33,708 nucleotides of DNA, taken from the NCBI GenBank assembly GCA_020439945.1, contig JAGRPB010000046.1, forward strand, positions 1 to 33,708, written 5' to 3'. This DNA is from Verrucomicrobiia bacterium. Its GTDB lineage: Bacteria; Verrucomicrobiota; Verrucomicrobiia; Verrucomicrobiales; DEV007. Within the stretch, counting starts at the first letter, position 1. Each line of letters starts with the position of its first letter. The position numbers and the translations under genes were made by a program. This document shows, one piece after another, positions 1-7,767 of the stretch. Below the pieces are notes generated by a model. That model was given only the letters and a program-made list of their open reading frames with translations. It did not search any database and was not told the origin of the DNA.

Positions 1-892
1 AACCATCCGCGTTCCGCGCCTGGAGGGTGCCGGTGTTTTCGATTCGTCCTCCCACCGAACCGTCGCCGGCGGCGCTGAGAATGATGCGTCCGTTGCGGCG
101 GCTCACGCCATTGGCCCGGACGATCCCCGTATTCTGAATCGCAAGCGCATACACGTTCCCGTGAGCCTTGAACTCGACCGCGGCCGCACTCACGGTGCCG
201 CTGTTGGTGATTCCCTTCTCTCCGCCCTGACCACCGGCGATGACCGAAAGTCGGGAGTCGCCGATCGTGTCGACGATGAACTCCCCACCGGCACCGAAGG
301 CGACCGTGCCATCAGGGGCGCCCACCGCGCCCTGGTTATCAACAAAGTTACCGAGCAACACCACATCCCCACCACGGGAAGTGATCGTGCCGAGGTTGGT
401 CACCCCGGCCGCGCTGTTGCCCTTGAAATTCATCGGACCGCCGTTGAGGAAATCGGCATCATCGATGTCCAGGGTCGACATCACGGCAAGACCACCGATG
501 TCGACCACCCCGCCACCGCCGACGAGAATGCCGTTCTGGTTGACCAGGATCACCCCGCCATTCGCCTTCAAGGTTCCGAGAAGGGTTGAGGGATTCCCGC
601 TGATCACGCGGTTCAAAGCCACGGCGTCCACCCCGGGCTGCAGGAACTCGGTCAACTCTCCCGCACCGATCGAGAAGTCCTGCCAGTTGATGATCGCCTT
701 GTCCGATCCCTGATTGATCTTCAGTTGACCGGGCACCGATTCGTCGATCTCTACGATACCGTGTGCGACCGCCGCCCCCGAAGGATTGGATCGAACCGGC
801 ATCGGCCAGAGAATCAGACCGGGAACCAAGGCAGCCAGAATGAGCGTTTGAGCCCATGCTGCCTGCCGAAGCATCTTCATCATCGCCTTCAT
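1..892 (-). CDS. Two-partner-secretion exoprotein (filamentous haemagglutinin N-terminal domain), partial, runs off left edge
   Basis: The frame is open from an ATG at 892 to base 1 with no stop, so 297 codons are visible and the C-terminus is missing. The start is MKAMMKMLRQ, followed by a hydrophobic stretch to about residue 35 that reads as a signal peptide. Residues 67-76 (IINWQDFSIG), then GNPSTLLGTLKANGGV, then NQNGI at 118-122 match the conserved blocks of the TPS (haemagglutination activity) domain, where the usual motifs are INW, NPxxILGxLxANG and NPNGI. Beyond this the protein becomes Gly/Asn-rich and repetitive, as in right-handed beta-helix adhesins. Such proteins are exported across the outer membrane by a dedicated TpsB pore; no TpsB gene lies in this window, so it may be to the left or elsewhere. 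An AAGAAAGG stretch lies about 10 bases before the ATG and may be the ribosome site. Family call is firm; the cargo is unknown. Confidence 0.85.
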   Translation of the reverse strand, partial: MKAMMKMLRQAAWAQTLILAALVPGLILWPMPVRSNPSGAAVAHGIVEIDESVPGQLKINQGSDKAIINWQDFSIGAGELTEFLQPGVDAVALNRVISGNPSTLLGTLKANGGVILVNQNGILVGGGGVVDIGGLAVMSTLDIDDADFLNGGPMNFKGNSAAGVTNLGTITSRGGDVVLLGNFVDNQGAVGAPDGTVAFGAGGEFIVDTIGDSRLSVIAGGQGGEKGITNSGTVSAAAVEFKAHGNVYALAIQNTGIVRANGVSRRNGRIILSAAGDGSVGGRIENTGTLQARNADG

Positions 893-1178
893 GTTATTGA
901 AACCTTTCTTGCTGATTGGAGGGGGAGAAATCTGGACGCACCTCGCGGTCACCGAGTCCGGCTCGGTTTAAGCGACAACCTTTGGCAATAAGGAAATCCT
1001 TTGTAAACCATAAAATTACGCTGAGTGGCGTCCTGTTTTGTAAGCTTTGTCGCCCCTACATCGAGCGTGACGGGTGTTTTGCCACCTTTTCGGTGATTTT
1101 TTTCGCCATTTCACGACGCATTTTCAGTTCCAGATCGCCTCTTTTCCTCTCCCGCCTCTCCCCTTATCTTGAGGGATC
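893..1178. other. Divergent intergenic region, TPS exoprotein / fumC
   Basis: This 286-base gap separates two divergently read genes and must hold both promoters. It is AT-richer than its flanks in the middle (about 985-1120). I could not pick a convincing -35/-10 pair. No hairpin terminator or small gene was seen. The fumC ribosome site (GAGGG at about 1171-1175) lies at its right end. Confidence 0.5.
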
Positions 1179-2588
1179 ATGAGCGATCAGGATTCCGATT
1201 TTCGCACCGAGCGCGACACGATGGGCGAAATGTCCGTCCCCGTCGAAGCCCTCTGGGGAGCCAGCACCCAGCGGGCCGTTCTCAATTTTCCGGTGTCGGG
1301 ACGTTCTGTCGATCCCGCCATCATCCATGCCTACGGCCTGATCAAATGGGCCGCGGCCCGGACGAATGGAACCCTCGGAGTGGTTCCGAAAGAGAAGACC
1401 GAATTGATCGAGAAGGCCGCCGCGGAAGTGTTCGAGGGCAAACTCGACGACCATTTCGTCCTCGATGTTTTTCAGACCGGTTCCGGCACCAGCACGAACA
1501 TGAACGCCAACGAGGTGATCGCGAACCGTTGCTCGCAACTCGCCGGCACCGCCATCGGGAGCAAGGATCCGGTGCATCCCAACGATCACGTCAATCAGAG
1601 CCAGTCCTCCAACGGCACCTTTCCCACCGCCATCCACATCGCCGCCGCAGGAAACCTGAAGGACGATCTGATCCCTTCGCTCGAGTCGATGCGGGACAGC
1701 CTCGCCACCAAGGCGGAGGCCTTTCACGACGTCCTCAAGATCGGCCGCACCCACCTCATGGACGCCACTCCCGTGCGACTCGGCCAGGAGTTCTCCGGCT
1801 ATGCCCGCCAGATCGACCTGGCCGTGGTCCGGGCCAACAAGGCACTCAAGGCCCTGCTCGAACTCCCCCTCGGCGGTACCGCTGTCGGCACCGGGCTGAA
1901 TTGCCATCCCGATTTCCCGGGAAAAGCGATCGCTTTCATCGCGGAAAAAACCGGCATCGATTTCGTCGAGGCACGGAATCACTTCGAAGCGCAGGCCGCC
2001 AAGGACGGCGTCGTGGAAGTCAGCGGACAATTGAAAACCATCGCTGTGTCCCTGTTCAAGATCGCCAACGATTTCCGCTGGCTCAGTTCGGGACCGCGCT
2101 GCGGTTTTGGCGAAATCACCTTGCCCGCCACTCAGCCCGGCTCCTCCATCATGCCCGGAAAGGTGAACCCCGTCATGAGCGAGGCCGCCATGCAGGTGTG
2201 TGCCCAGGTGATCGGCAACGACGCCGCCATCACCTGGGGCGGTGCCAACGGAAACTTCGAATTGAATGTGATGATGCCGATGATGGCTCAGAACCTACTC
2301 GATTCGATTCGCCTGCTCGCCAGGGTGGGCAACCTGCTCCGCGAACGGTGCATCGATGGCATCGAAGCCAACGAAGCCCGCTGTCGCGATCTCATCGAGC
2401 AATCCATGAGCATGGTGACCAGCCTGGCTCCCCTCATCGGCTACGACACCGCGACGAAAATCGCCAAGAAAGCGGCGGAAACCGGGAAAACCGTCCGGGA
2501 AATCTGCGAGGAAATGGAAGTCCTCCCGGCGGACCAACTCGAGTCCGCCCTCGATCCCGCCTCCATGACGGAACCGCCTCAGGGCTGA
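1179..2588 (+). CDS. fumC: Class II fumarate hydratase
   Basis: FumC hydrates fumarate to L-malate in the TCA cycle; it is a cytosolic homotetramer without an iron-sulfur cluster. The 469-residue length is normal for the family. The N-terminus (FRTERDTMGEMSVP, LWGASTQRA) is characteristic, TGSGTSTNMNANEV follows at about 100-113, and the fumarase/aspartase signature GSSIMPGKVNP is at residues 321-331 and carries the catalytic serine loop. Aspartase and argininosuccinate lyase share that signature, but the N-terminal blocks and overall match favour fumarase. The ATG at 1179 is preceded by GAGGG at a good distance. The stop overlaps the 3' end of the convergent next gene by 10 bases. Confidence 0.97.
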   Translation: MSDQDSDFRTERDTMGEMSVPVEALWGASTQRAVLNFPVSGRSVDPAIIHAYGLIKWAAARTNGTLGVVPKEKTELIEKAAAEVFEGKLDDHFVLDVFQTGSGTSTNMNANEVIANRCSQLAGTAIGSKDPVHPNDHVNQSQSSNGTFPTAIHIAAAGNLKDDLIPSLESMRDSLATKAEAFHDVLKIGRTHLMDATPVRLGQEFSGYARQIDLAVVRANKALKALLELPLGGTAVGTGLNCHPDFPGKAIAFIAEKTGIDFVEARNHFEAQAAKDGVVEVSGQLKTIAVSLFKIANDFRWLSSGPRCGFGEITLPATQPGSSIMPGKVNPVMSEAAMQVCAQVIGNDAAITWGGANGNFELNVMMPMMAQNLLDSIRLLARVGNLLRERCIDGIEANEARCRDLIEQSMSMVTSLAPLIGYDTATKIAKKAAETGKTVREICEEMEVLPADQLESALDPASMTEPPQG

Positions 2589-3832
2589 TCCGGTTCCCGG
2601 ATTCGTCGGAAGACGTGCGCCGCCATCGGCCGATCCCCCCAGTAGGACACCGCCAGGTCATCCAGGCGCATCAGCACCCAGGGACGCAGCAGACTCTGAC
2701 CGTTTTCCGTGAAGATCAGCCGGTCGGCCAGGTAGACGCAGGCGTGGAACGGCACCAGCGTCTCCGGATCACTGAAAACGATCACATCACCGAAAACCGG
2801 CTCATCCGGCACCGGCTCATACCGATCCTCCAGGTAGCGGTCGATCATTCCCGGATCGAGAGCCCGATCCGAGACCTCGTCCGCCAGGAAATTGAAGGCC
2901 GTCCAGAAACAATCCGGGGCGACATTCCCCACTTGGCTTTCCTGCGGCGGATAGGTGTTGATCAGCTTTCGGGCGTTCGGCGGCGGCAGATACAAGAGAT
3001 CCATGGGAACCCCGGCGCCCTCGCCTTTGGAGAGAGAATCGAGCAAAGCCAGCAATCGGGAATTCCGGTCTCGTATGCCGCCGCTCCAGTAGTCGGCCAT
3101 GATCCGGCGCTCCTCGTGACTCTCCGGGATCTTCACCCGCACCAGCATTCCCTCCTGCCTGAGCAACACGGACAGCAGCCGTCGCTTTCCGGCCGGGTCC
3201 GGGATTTCTTCCAACAACAGCGGCAGATCCGCAAAAACCGGAAGTCCATCTTTCAGGTAAACCATCGACGTCACCTCGCTCACCAGGTCGCCATCCAGGC
3301 CCGAACCCTTCGCCATGTGGGCAAATCCCCGCGGATCGATGGAGAATGGAAGTTGCTGCATCAGGTTCCGATCAGACCGCGCCAAGTCGCCATAGAGCCG
3401 TCCCCTCTGCTCCCGCGACAGTTTCCGGATCAATTCCGCCGACGGCCGAAGAATCACCCCGTCTGACGGCTGGGGCTCGGGCAGATCCGAAAACAAGGAC
3501 GCCACCTGGCTCTGTTCCATCCCGATCGATTCCAGATAGGCGGTCACTTTTTCCCGCGTGAATCCCGGGAAATGCCAATCACCCGGCATCGTTTCGAAAC
3601 CGGCGGCATCCAGATACCATGCCGGTGGCTCGAACTGACAATGAACCATTTCCAGCGCGCCCCAGGGTCCCGTTTTGCCGCGAATGATATCGCTCTCCTC
3701 TGCGATCGCCACCACCCCGGGCAAAGCCACCGCAAAGCCCGTCATGGCCAGCCCGCACCGTCCCCACCGCGTCACCTTTTTCCGGGTTTCGAACACAGTG
3801 AGGAGATTGAACGTGGGGACCGTTCCCTTCAA
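2579..3832 (-). CDS. Secreted protein with probable NlpC/P60-like C-terminal domain
   Basis: I do not recognise the N-terminal 290 residues. The first ~48 residues hold a basic stretch (RKKVTRWGR) and a hydrophobic core ending GVVAIA before EES, which looks like a signal peptide. The longest frame begins with TTG at 3832; GTG at 3796 or 3775 are equally plausible and would give a more usual signal-peptide length. Near the C-terminus, DCFWTAFNFL contains Cys308 (counted from 3832), followed by GDVIVFSDP and PFHACVYL with His363, then FTENG. A Cys at a helix start, a GDV/I strand and a His about 55 residues later is the NlpC/P60 papain-like pattern, so it may cleave cell-wall peptides or a related amide outside the cytoplasm. 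That function is inferred from spacing only. It lies between fumC (convergent, 10-base overlap) and rlpA (divergent). Confidence 0.7.
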   Translation of the reverse strand: MKGTVPTFNLLTVFETRKKVTRWGRCGLAMTGFAVALPGVVAIAEESDIIRGKTGPWGALEMVHCQFEPPAWYLDAAGFETMPGDWHFPGFTREKVTAYLESIGMEQSQVASLFSDLPEPQPSDGVILRPSAELIRKLSREQRGRLYGDLARSDRNLMQQLPFSIDPRGFAHMAKGSGLDGDLVSEVTSMVYLKDGLPVFADLPLLLEEIPDPAGKRRLLSVLLRQEGMLVRVKIPESHEERRIMADYWSGGIRDRNSRLLALLDSLSKGEGAGVPMDLLYLPPPNARKLINTYPPQESQVGNVAPDCFWTAFNFLADEVSDRALDPGMIDRYLEDRYEPVPDEPVFGDVIVFSDPETLVPFHACVYLADRLIFTENGQSLLRPWVLMRLDDLAVSYWGDRPMAAHVFRRIREPDQP

Positions 3833-3973
3833 TCCAATTTACGACGGCTTTCGCCATCCCTCCAAAAACGGAATTCCAGGTGGAAAATCGTACTGAATCG
3901 GTTAGATTGATGGCTTAAGTGCCTTGCGGACAAGATGGGGGGACGCCTGGCACCTCACTCCAGCCTACAGCTC

Positions 3974-4399
3974 ATGACTGAAAAGTGGTATGCCCTCACG
4001 GGATTGGCGGCGTTGGCGTTTCTCGGTGTCAGTTGCCAGTCAACCTCACTGACGAATTCGGATTTCTACGAGCCCGCCCGCTCATCCCACGGAGAAACCC
4101 AGCACGGATCCGCCAGTTGGTACAGCGTCCGCACGAACGGACGGCGAACCGCCAGCGGAGTACCGCTCTCGGATCACGAATACACCGCCGCCCACCGGTC
4201 GCTGCCTTTCGGCACGCTGGTGAAGGTGACAAATCAGCGAAACGGCCGTTCCCAGATCGTTCGGATCACTGATCGTGGCCCCTACATCCGCGGTCGGATT
4301 ATTGACGTGAGCAAGAAAACCGCGGACGAACTCGACATGGTCAGATCCGGTGTCATTCCCGTCGAGATCGAAGTGCTTCGCGCACCCAACCAAGCCTGA
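3974..4399 (+). CDS. rlpA: RlpA-like septal lipoprotein (double-psi beta-barrel)
   Basis: RlpA proteins are outer-membrane lipoproteins; the Pseudomonas enzyme is a lytic transglycosylase acting on denuded glycan at the septum. From the ATG at 3974 the protein has 141 residues. A hydrophobic segment ends in the lipobox LGVSC with Cys21, and the barrel domain follows: GSASWYS, GRRTASG, YTAAHRSLPFGTLVKVTN, and ITDRGPY with the presumed catalytic Asp at 100. There is no C-terminal SPOR domain, so peptidoglycan targeting must differ from the classic two-domain RlpA. An upstream in-frame ATG at 3935 would add 13 residues before the signal and is less likely, because the lipoprotein signal is complete from 3974. 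The gene is divergent from the NlpC-like gene and convergent with the SGNH gene. Confidence 0.9.
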   Translation: MTEKWYALTGLAALAFLGVSCQSTSLTNSDFYEPARSSHGETQHGSASWYSVRTNGRRTASGVPLSDHEYTAAHRSLPFGTLVKVTNQRNGRSQIVRITDRGPYIRGRIIDVSKKTADELDMVRSGVIPVEIEVLRAPNQA

Positions 4400-4424
4400 A
4401 TCTTTCGATCGACGCCCCGGGGAA

Positions 4425-4458
4425 CTCAACAGGGTTGGGTCGGCGACCCAACAGGGTC
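4425..4458. repeat. Palindromic element copy A, likely bidirectional terminator
   Basis: GTTGGGTCG (4434-4442) and CGACCCAAC (4444-4452) form a perfect 9-base inverted repeat around a single G. It sits in the 68-base convergent gap between rlpA and the SGNH gene. The flanking CAACAGGGT is shared with copy B near 16918-16948, and AGGGTT with copy C at 28023-28047. No U-run follows, so termination would not be of the classic type. Confidence 0.6.
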
Positions 4459-4467
4459 AGGTGAGGA

Positions 4468-6441
4468 TCACTCGACTTTTTCGTCGCTCCGACCGAGCGG
4501 TGGCTCACAGACCTTGAAGGACAGAATCTCGCCGGCGAAACCCGCGAGCGGCAAGGTCAGTTCGTGCCAGCCGTTCTCGAGTTGGTCCGCCAGGGTGACG
4601 GAGAAGATCTCGCCGGGTTTTCCGCTGAAATCGACTTTCGGCGCAGTGGCTCTCACCACTTCCCAGGTGAAGGTGTCTCCCTCGAGATTCGTGTAGGTCC
4701 GGCCATCGGCCTCCAACCGTCGGCGCCAGAGGTCGGTCGGCACGGTGATCTGTCCGCTGTTTCCCGTGAAGTCGGCGCCGTTCTGTCCATGACCGTCGGG
4801 ACCGGTCACTGAACCGATCAATTCGAAGCCCCCGGCGTCATCCGTCATGCGGATGGTCCAGGTCTGGGGTATGAGGGTTTCCGGATCGCCGAGAAAGACG
4901 GCATGGGGAGCGCGATCGGAGGTGCTGCCGCGTTCGGGACGATGATTCTTGGCGCCGGGCAGGATGAGGGTGGTGAGAAATACCGGCATTTCGTCCAGGG
5001 CGATGCCATCAAGGCGAATCGGCTCCTTCTCTCCAAGGACTCCGCCATCCGCCGACCGCCGTCCGACGAGATCGATCCGATTACCCTTGAAACGGAGTCG
5101 CAGAAGCCCGTTCTCGTCGGAAATCGTCCCCTCCGCACCCTGGAGAGCCGCGAATTGCGGGTAAATCCAGCGCTCGAGAGCTTCGGGACTGTGATCGGGA
5201 TTTTCATTGGGCACGATGTGCCGGCAGATATTCTCGTTGATGACCAGCGCGCCGTGATCGCTCTGGTGAACGGCGTCCTTCAGCAGCCACTCGATCGGTT
5301 TTTCGTGCTTCCGGAGGTAGGCGCCCCACTCCCGTCGGCTGTCGACCCACTCGCAGCCATACTTCAAGGCCACGTCGCGAATCTCGTCCCACTCGGGCGC
5401 GTTGATGGTGGCGTCGGTGACTTCGACGTCGCGTTCGCGCAGGTGCAAGCTGGCGACGATCACGTCGGCCGAGGAATGAGCGCGAAAATCGGCGAGCAAC
5501 TTCTCCAGATCCTCCGCGTTCCCGCCGGAATACAGGATCACGAGGTCGGGTCGTTTCGCGAGCACGTGCTGCCGCATCCAGCCACGGGTGTAGTCGAACT
5601 CCACCGCCGATCCGACGTGCTTCTGGTAGTGGATCGGAGGCGCCTCCGGATAATGCTCGCGCACCCACTGGACGAGCCGCTCACCATTGCCCAGCATGTT
5701 GGTGTAACTGGACCCGATCCCGATGACTTCGAGCGGCAGTTCCGGATACTTGGGCTCCGTCAGCTTGGAAACGAAGAGCGACAGGTATTTTCCATCATCC
5801 GGACGCGGGCTGAGGTCCCGCTCAGGATACTGGGAACGCCAGCCTTGCCAGGCTTTGGAGAATTCGGACTCCGAAGCCTCCCGAAACCGGATGTCATCGA
5901 AAGCGACCGCGCCATCGCCGACGAAACGGAAAACGATCTCCACCGAGGTCGCGCCCACGGCGGTCCGGAAGTAGAGTCCGACGCGTTTCCACCGTCCCTT
6001 CGTGTCTGGCAGATTCAGCGGCGTGTGCTTGCCGTAGAAAATGGCGTCCGAATTCGAACTGGCCCGTCCCTCGGTCGCGGCCGTCGTTTTTACCCACGCC
6101 GAAAGCAGGTAGGGCGTGCTGCCGCGAACGGGTTGGGTGAGATCGAGTGTGCTCGCGCCGCCTTCCTGGCGCCGGAGAAAGGCTTTCCCCTCGGGAGATT
6201 CGGCCGATTCGATGCGCTCAAAGCGGGAGAATTTCAGTCCGCCATCGTTCGCCCAGGCAGTCTCGAAATCCGCGTTTTCCAAACCGGCAAAAGAATAGCC
6301 ATCAGGCTGCGGAAACGGCGCATCCCCGATGCTGGTGAGCCCGACCTCATCCGGCTCCTCGGCCTTTTGCATGCGCTGAGCCTGGACCACTCCGGACGAC
6401 GCCAGGACCAGGGATAGAATCAGGAGGAGAGGGGCTCTCAT
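4468..6441 (-). CDS. Secreted SGNH/GDSL hydrolase with N-terminal carbohydrate-binding-like module
   Basis: The 657-residue protein begins with a clear signal peptide (MRAPLLLILSLVLASSGVVQA before QR). Residues ~55-190 (GLENADFETAW, YLLSAWVKTT, VAFDDIRF) resemble a beta-sandwich of the CBM4/9 type found on extracellular glycan enzymes. The SGNH fold follows: VIGIGSS at 239-245 with the nucleophile serine in block I, SGGN near 303-306 as block III, and DAVHQSDHG with Asp389 and His392 as block V. The C-terminal ~220 residues look like further beta-sandwich. It is likely a carbohydrate esterase removing acyl groups from an extracellular polysaccharide; the substrate cannot be read from the sequence. 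It is divergent from the DUF6807/PHP pair over an 85-base gap, suggesting joint control. The start ATG at 6441 fits the signal peptide. Confidence 0.85.
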   Translation of the reverse strand: MRAPLLLILSLVLASSGVVQAQRMQKAEEPDEVGLTSIGDAPFPQPDGYSFAGLENADFETAWANDGGLKFSRFERIESAESPEGKAFLRRQEGGASTLDLTQPVRGSTPYLLSAWVKTTAATEGRASSNSDAIFYGKHTPLNLPDTKGRWKRVGLYFRTAVGATSVEIVFRFVGDGAVAFDDIRFREASESEFSKAWQGWRSQYPERDLSPRPDDGKYLSLFVSKLTEPKYPELPLEVIGIGSSYTNMLGNGERLVQWVREHYPEAPPIHYQKHVGSAVEFDYTRGWMRQHVLAKRPDLVILYSGGNAEDLEKLLADFRAHSSADVIVASLHLRERDVEVTDATINAPEWDEIRDVALKYGCEWVDSRREWGAYLRKHEKPIEWLLKDAVHQSDHGALVINENICRHIVPNENPDHSPEALERWIYPQFAALQGAEGTISDENGLLRLRFKGNRIDLVGRRSADGGVLGEKEPIRLDGIALDEMPVFLTTLILPGAKNHRPERGSTSDRAPHAVFLGDPETLIPQTWTIRMTDDAGGFELIGSVTGPDGHGQNGADFTGNSGQITVPTDLWRRRLEADGRTYTNLEGDTFTWEVVRATAPKVDFSGKPGEIFSVTLADQLENGWHELTLPLAGFAGEILSFKVCEPPLGRSDEKVE

Positions 6442-6526
6442 TACCCGAACTTTCCCCCGCGGATGCGTCTGGCGCCAGCCGGAAAATAAATGGCCAGCCT
6501 TCTCCCGTTCATTGTAGAAGAGACGG
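6442..6526. promoter_or_regulatory. Divergent promoter gap with 10-bp palindrome
   Basis: This 85-base gap separates the divergent SGNH and DUF6807 genes and must hold both promoters. CTGGCGCCAG (6469-6478) is a perfect 10-base palindrome near its middle and could be a small operator for coordinated control. No confident -35/-10 pair was found. Confidence 0.35.
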
Positions 6527-7762
6527 ATGCATCGATTGGCAATTCTCTCCCTGGCCCTGTTTCCCTTCCTGGCGAGCGCCGGTGATGGTGAATGGACCGT
6601 GACCGTTTCCGCGGGTGATCACGACCGCGTCGCCACTCCGCTTTCGGTCGAATTGCCCGAGGAATTTGTCGTTGGCACCGGAACCATTTATCTGGTTCCG
6701 CTCGATGATCCCGATGCCGCGCCCATTCCAACTCAGGGTCTGGAGGGCGATTCCCATTGGCTGGTGTGGGTCCTGGATCGAAGGCTCCCGGCCGACACTT
6801 CGCGCGCCTACCGGATTCTGCGCCGAAAGGAAGAGGCAACGGCTCAGCCGGCGATGCGGTGTTCTGAATCTGAAAGCGCCATCACGGTCACGTCCGGCGA
6901 GCGTTCCGTCCTCCGCTACGTGAAGACCCCAACCGAGGAGGCGGCGAAGAACGATCCCGTCTACACGCGGACCGGCTATATCCACCCGCTGATGACTCCT
7001 TCGGGAAAGACGGTCACGGGCGACTACGCTCCGGATCATCCGCACCAGCACGCGATCTTCAATGCCTGGACGAAAACGACCTTCGAAGGCCGCCCGATCA
7101 ATTTCTGGGATCAGCAAAAGGGGCATGCCCGAATTTCCTACACCGGCACGGGCGAAACCATTTCGGGTCCCGTTTTTGCCCAGTTCTCGGTGACCCATCG
7201 CCATGAGGACCTCACCGCCCCCGATCACCCACGCCCGGTGCTGGAGGAGACGTGGTTGACGCGGGTCTATCGGACGGAGGGCAACTACTATCTCTTCGAC
7301 ATCCGCACGGCCCAGCGTTGCGCCACGGAAAGCCCACTCGTCATCGAGCAATACCACTACGGCGGCATGGCGATCCGGGGCACCTCCGCGTGGTTCGATC
7401 CCGACAAGAATGCCGAACCACCGGCCACGTTTCTCACCGCCTCGGGCCTCGGACGGATCGAGGGCAACCATTCCCGCGAAAACTGGGTCGCGCTCTCGGG
7501 TCTGCTCGATGGCGGGACCGCCGGCGTCGCCATGTTTTCGCATCCGGCGAATTTTCGGGCTCCCCAGTGGGTGAGGCTGCACCCCACCAAGCCGTATTTC
7601 GTTTTCACCCCGCAGGTGGAAGAGGGCTTTACCATCGCGCCCGACAAATCCTACACCGGCCAATATCGTTACGTCGCCTACGACGGCGAAACGGATCCCG
7701 AATTCCTCGAGTCGATCTGGAACGACTACGCCCATCCTCCAAAAACCCGCATCGACCACTGA
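6527..7762 (+). CDS. Secreted DUF6807 (PmoA-like) family protein
   Basis: This 411-residue protein has a signal peptide (MHRLAILSLALFPFLASA before GDG). The block YTRTGYIHPLMTPSGKTVT followed by DHPHQHAIFNAWTK at about 170-183 and FEGRPINFWD is the hallmark of the family now called DUF6807, often annotated as PmoA or methane oxygenase by a misleading name transfer. It is not a particulate methane monooxygenase subunit: there are no membrane helices beyond the signal. The clustered histidines suggest a metal or sugar site. The family is common in Planctomycetes and Verrucomicrobia near glycan-degrading genes, but its reaction is, as far as I know, not established. The stop is 5 bases before the PHP gene start, so the two are almost surely co-transcribed. 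Confidence 0.88.
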   Translation: MHRLAILSLALFPFLASAGDGEWTVTVSAGDHDRVATPLSVELPEEFVVGTGTIYLVPLDDPDAAPIPTQGLEGDSHWLVWVLDRRLPADTSRAYRILRRKEEATAQPAMRCSESESAITVTSGERSVLRYVKTPTEEAAKNDPVYTRTGYIHPLMTPSGKTVTGDYAPDHPHQHAIFNAWTKTTFEGRPINFWDQQKGHARISYTGTGETISGPVFAQFSVTHRHEDLTAPDHPRPVLEETWLTRVYRTEGNYYLFDIRTAQRCATESPLVIEQYHYGGMAIRGTSAWFDPDKNAEPPATFLTASGLGRIEGNHSRENWVALSGLLDGGTAGVAMFSHPANFRAPQWVRLHPTKPYFVFTPQVEEGFTIAPDKSYTGQYRYVAYDGETDPEFLESIWNDYAHPPKTRIDH

Positions 7763-7767
7763 AGATT

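Noticed and set aside
1046..1060. TGTCGCCCCTAC near 1049 compared with the hairpin arm at 12422
   Set aside because: Only about nine bases agree and no inverted partner is present near 1049.
1169..2030. Minus-strand 288-codon frame opposite fumC
   Set aside because: Composition mirrors fumC codon positions; no motif seen.
1169..3466. A 765-codon open frame on the plus strand over fumC and the next gene
   Set aside because: Arg/Pro/His-rich composition with no recognisable domain, overlapping two well-supported genes; it is a high-GC shadow frame.
4903..6417. A 504-codon plus-strand frame opposite the SGNH gene
   Set aside because: Antisense to a gene with signal peptide and full catalytic motifs; the frame shows no domain of its own.
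6527..7762. Methane oxygenase subunit (PmoA)
   Set aside because: The protein has a signal peptide but no membrane helices; the PmoA name in databases is a misleading transfer to DUF6807.
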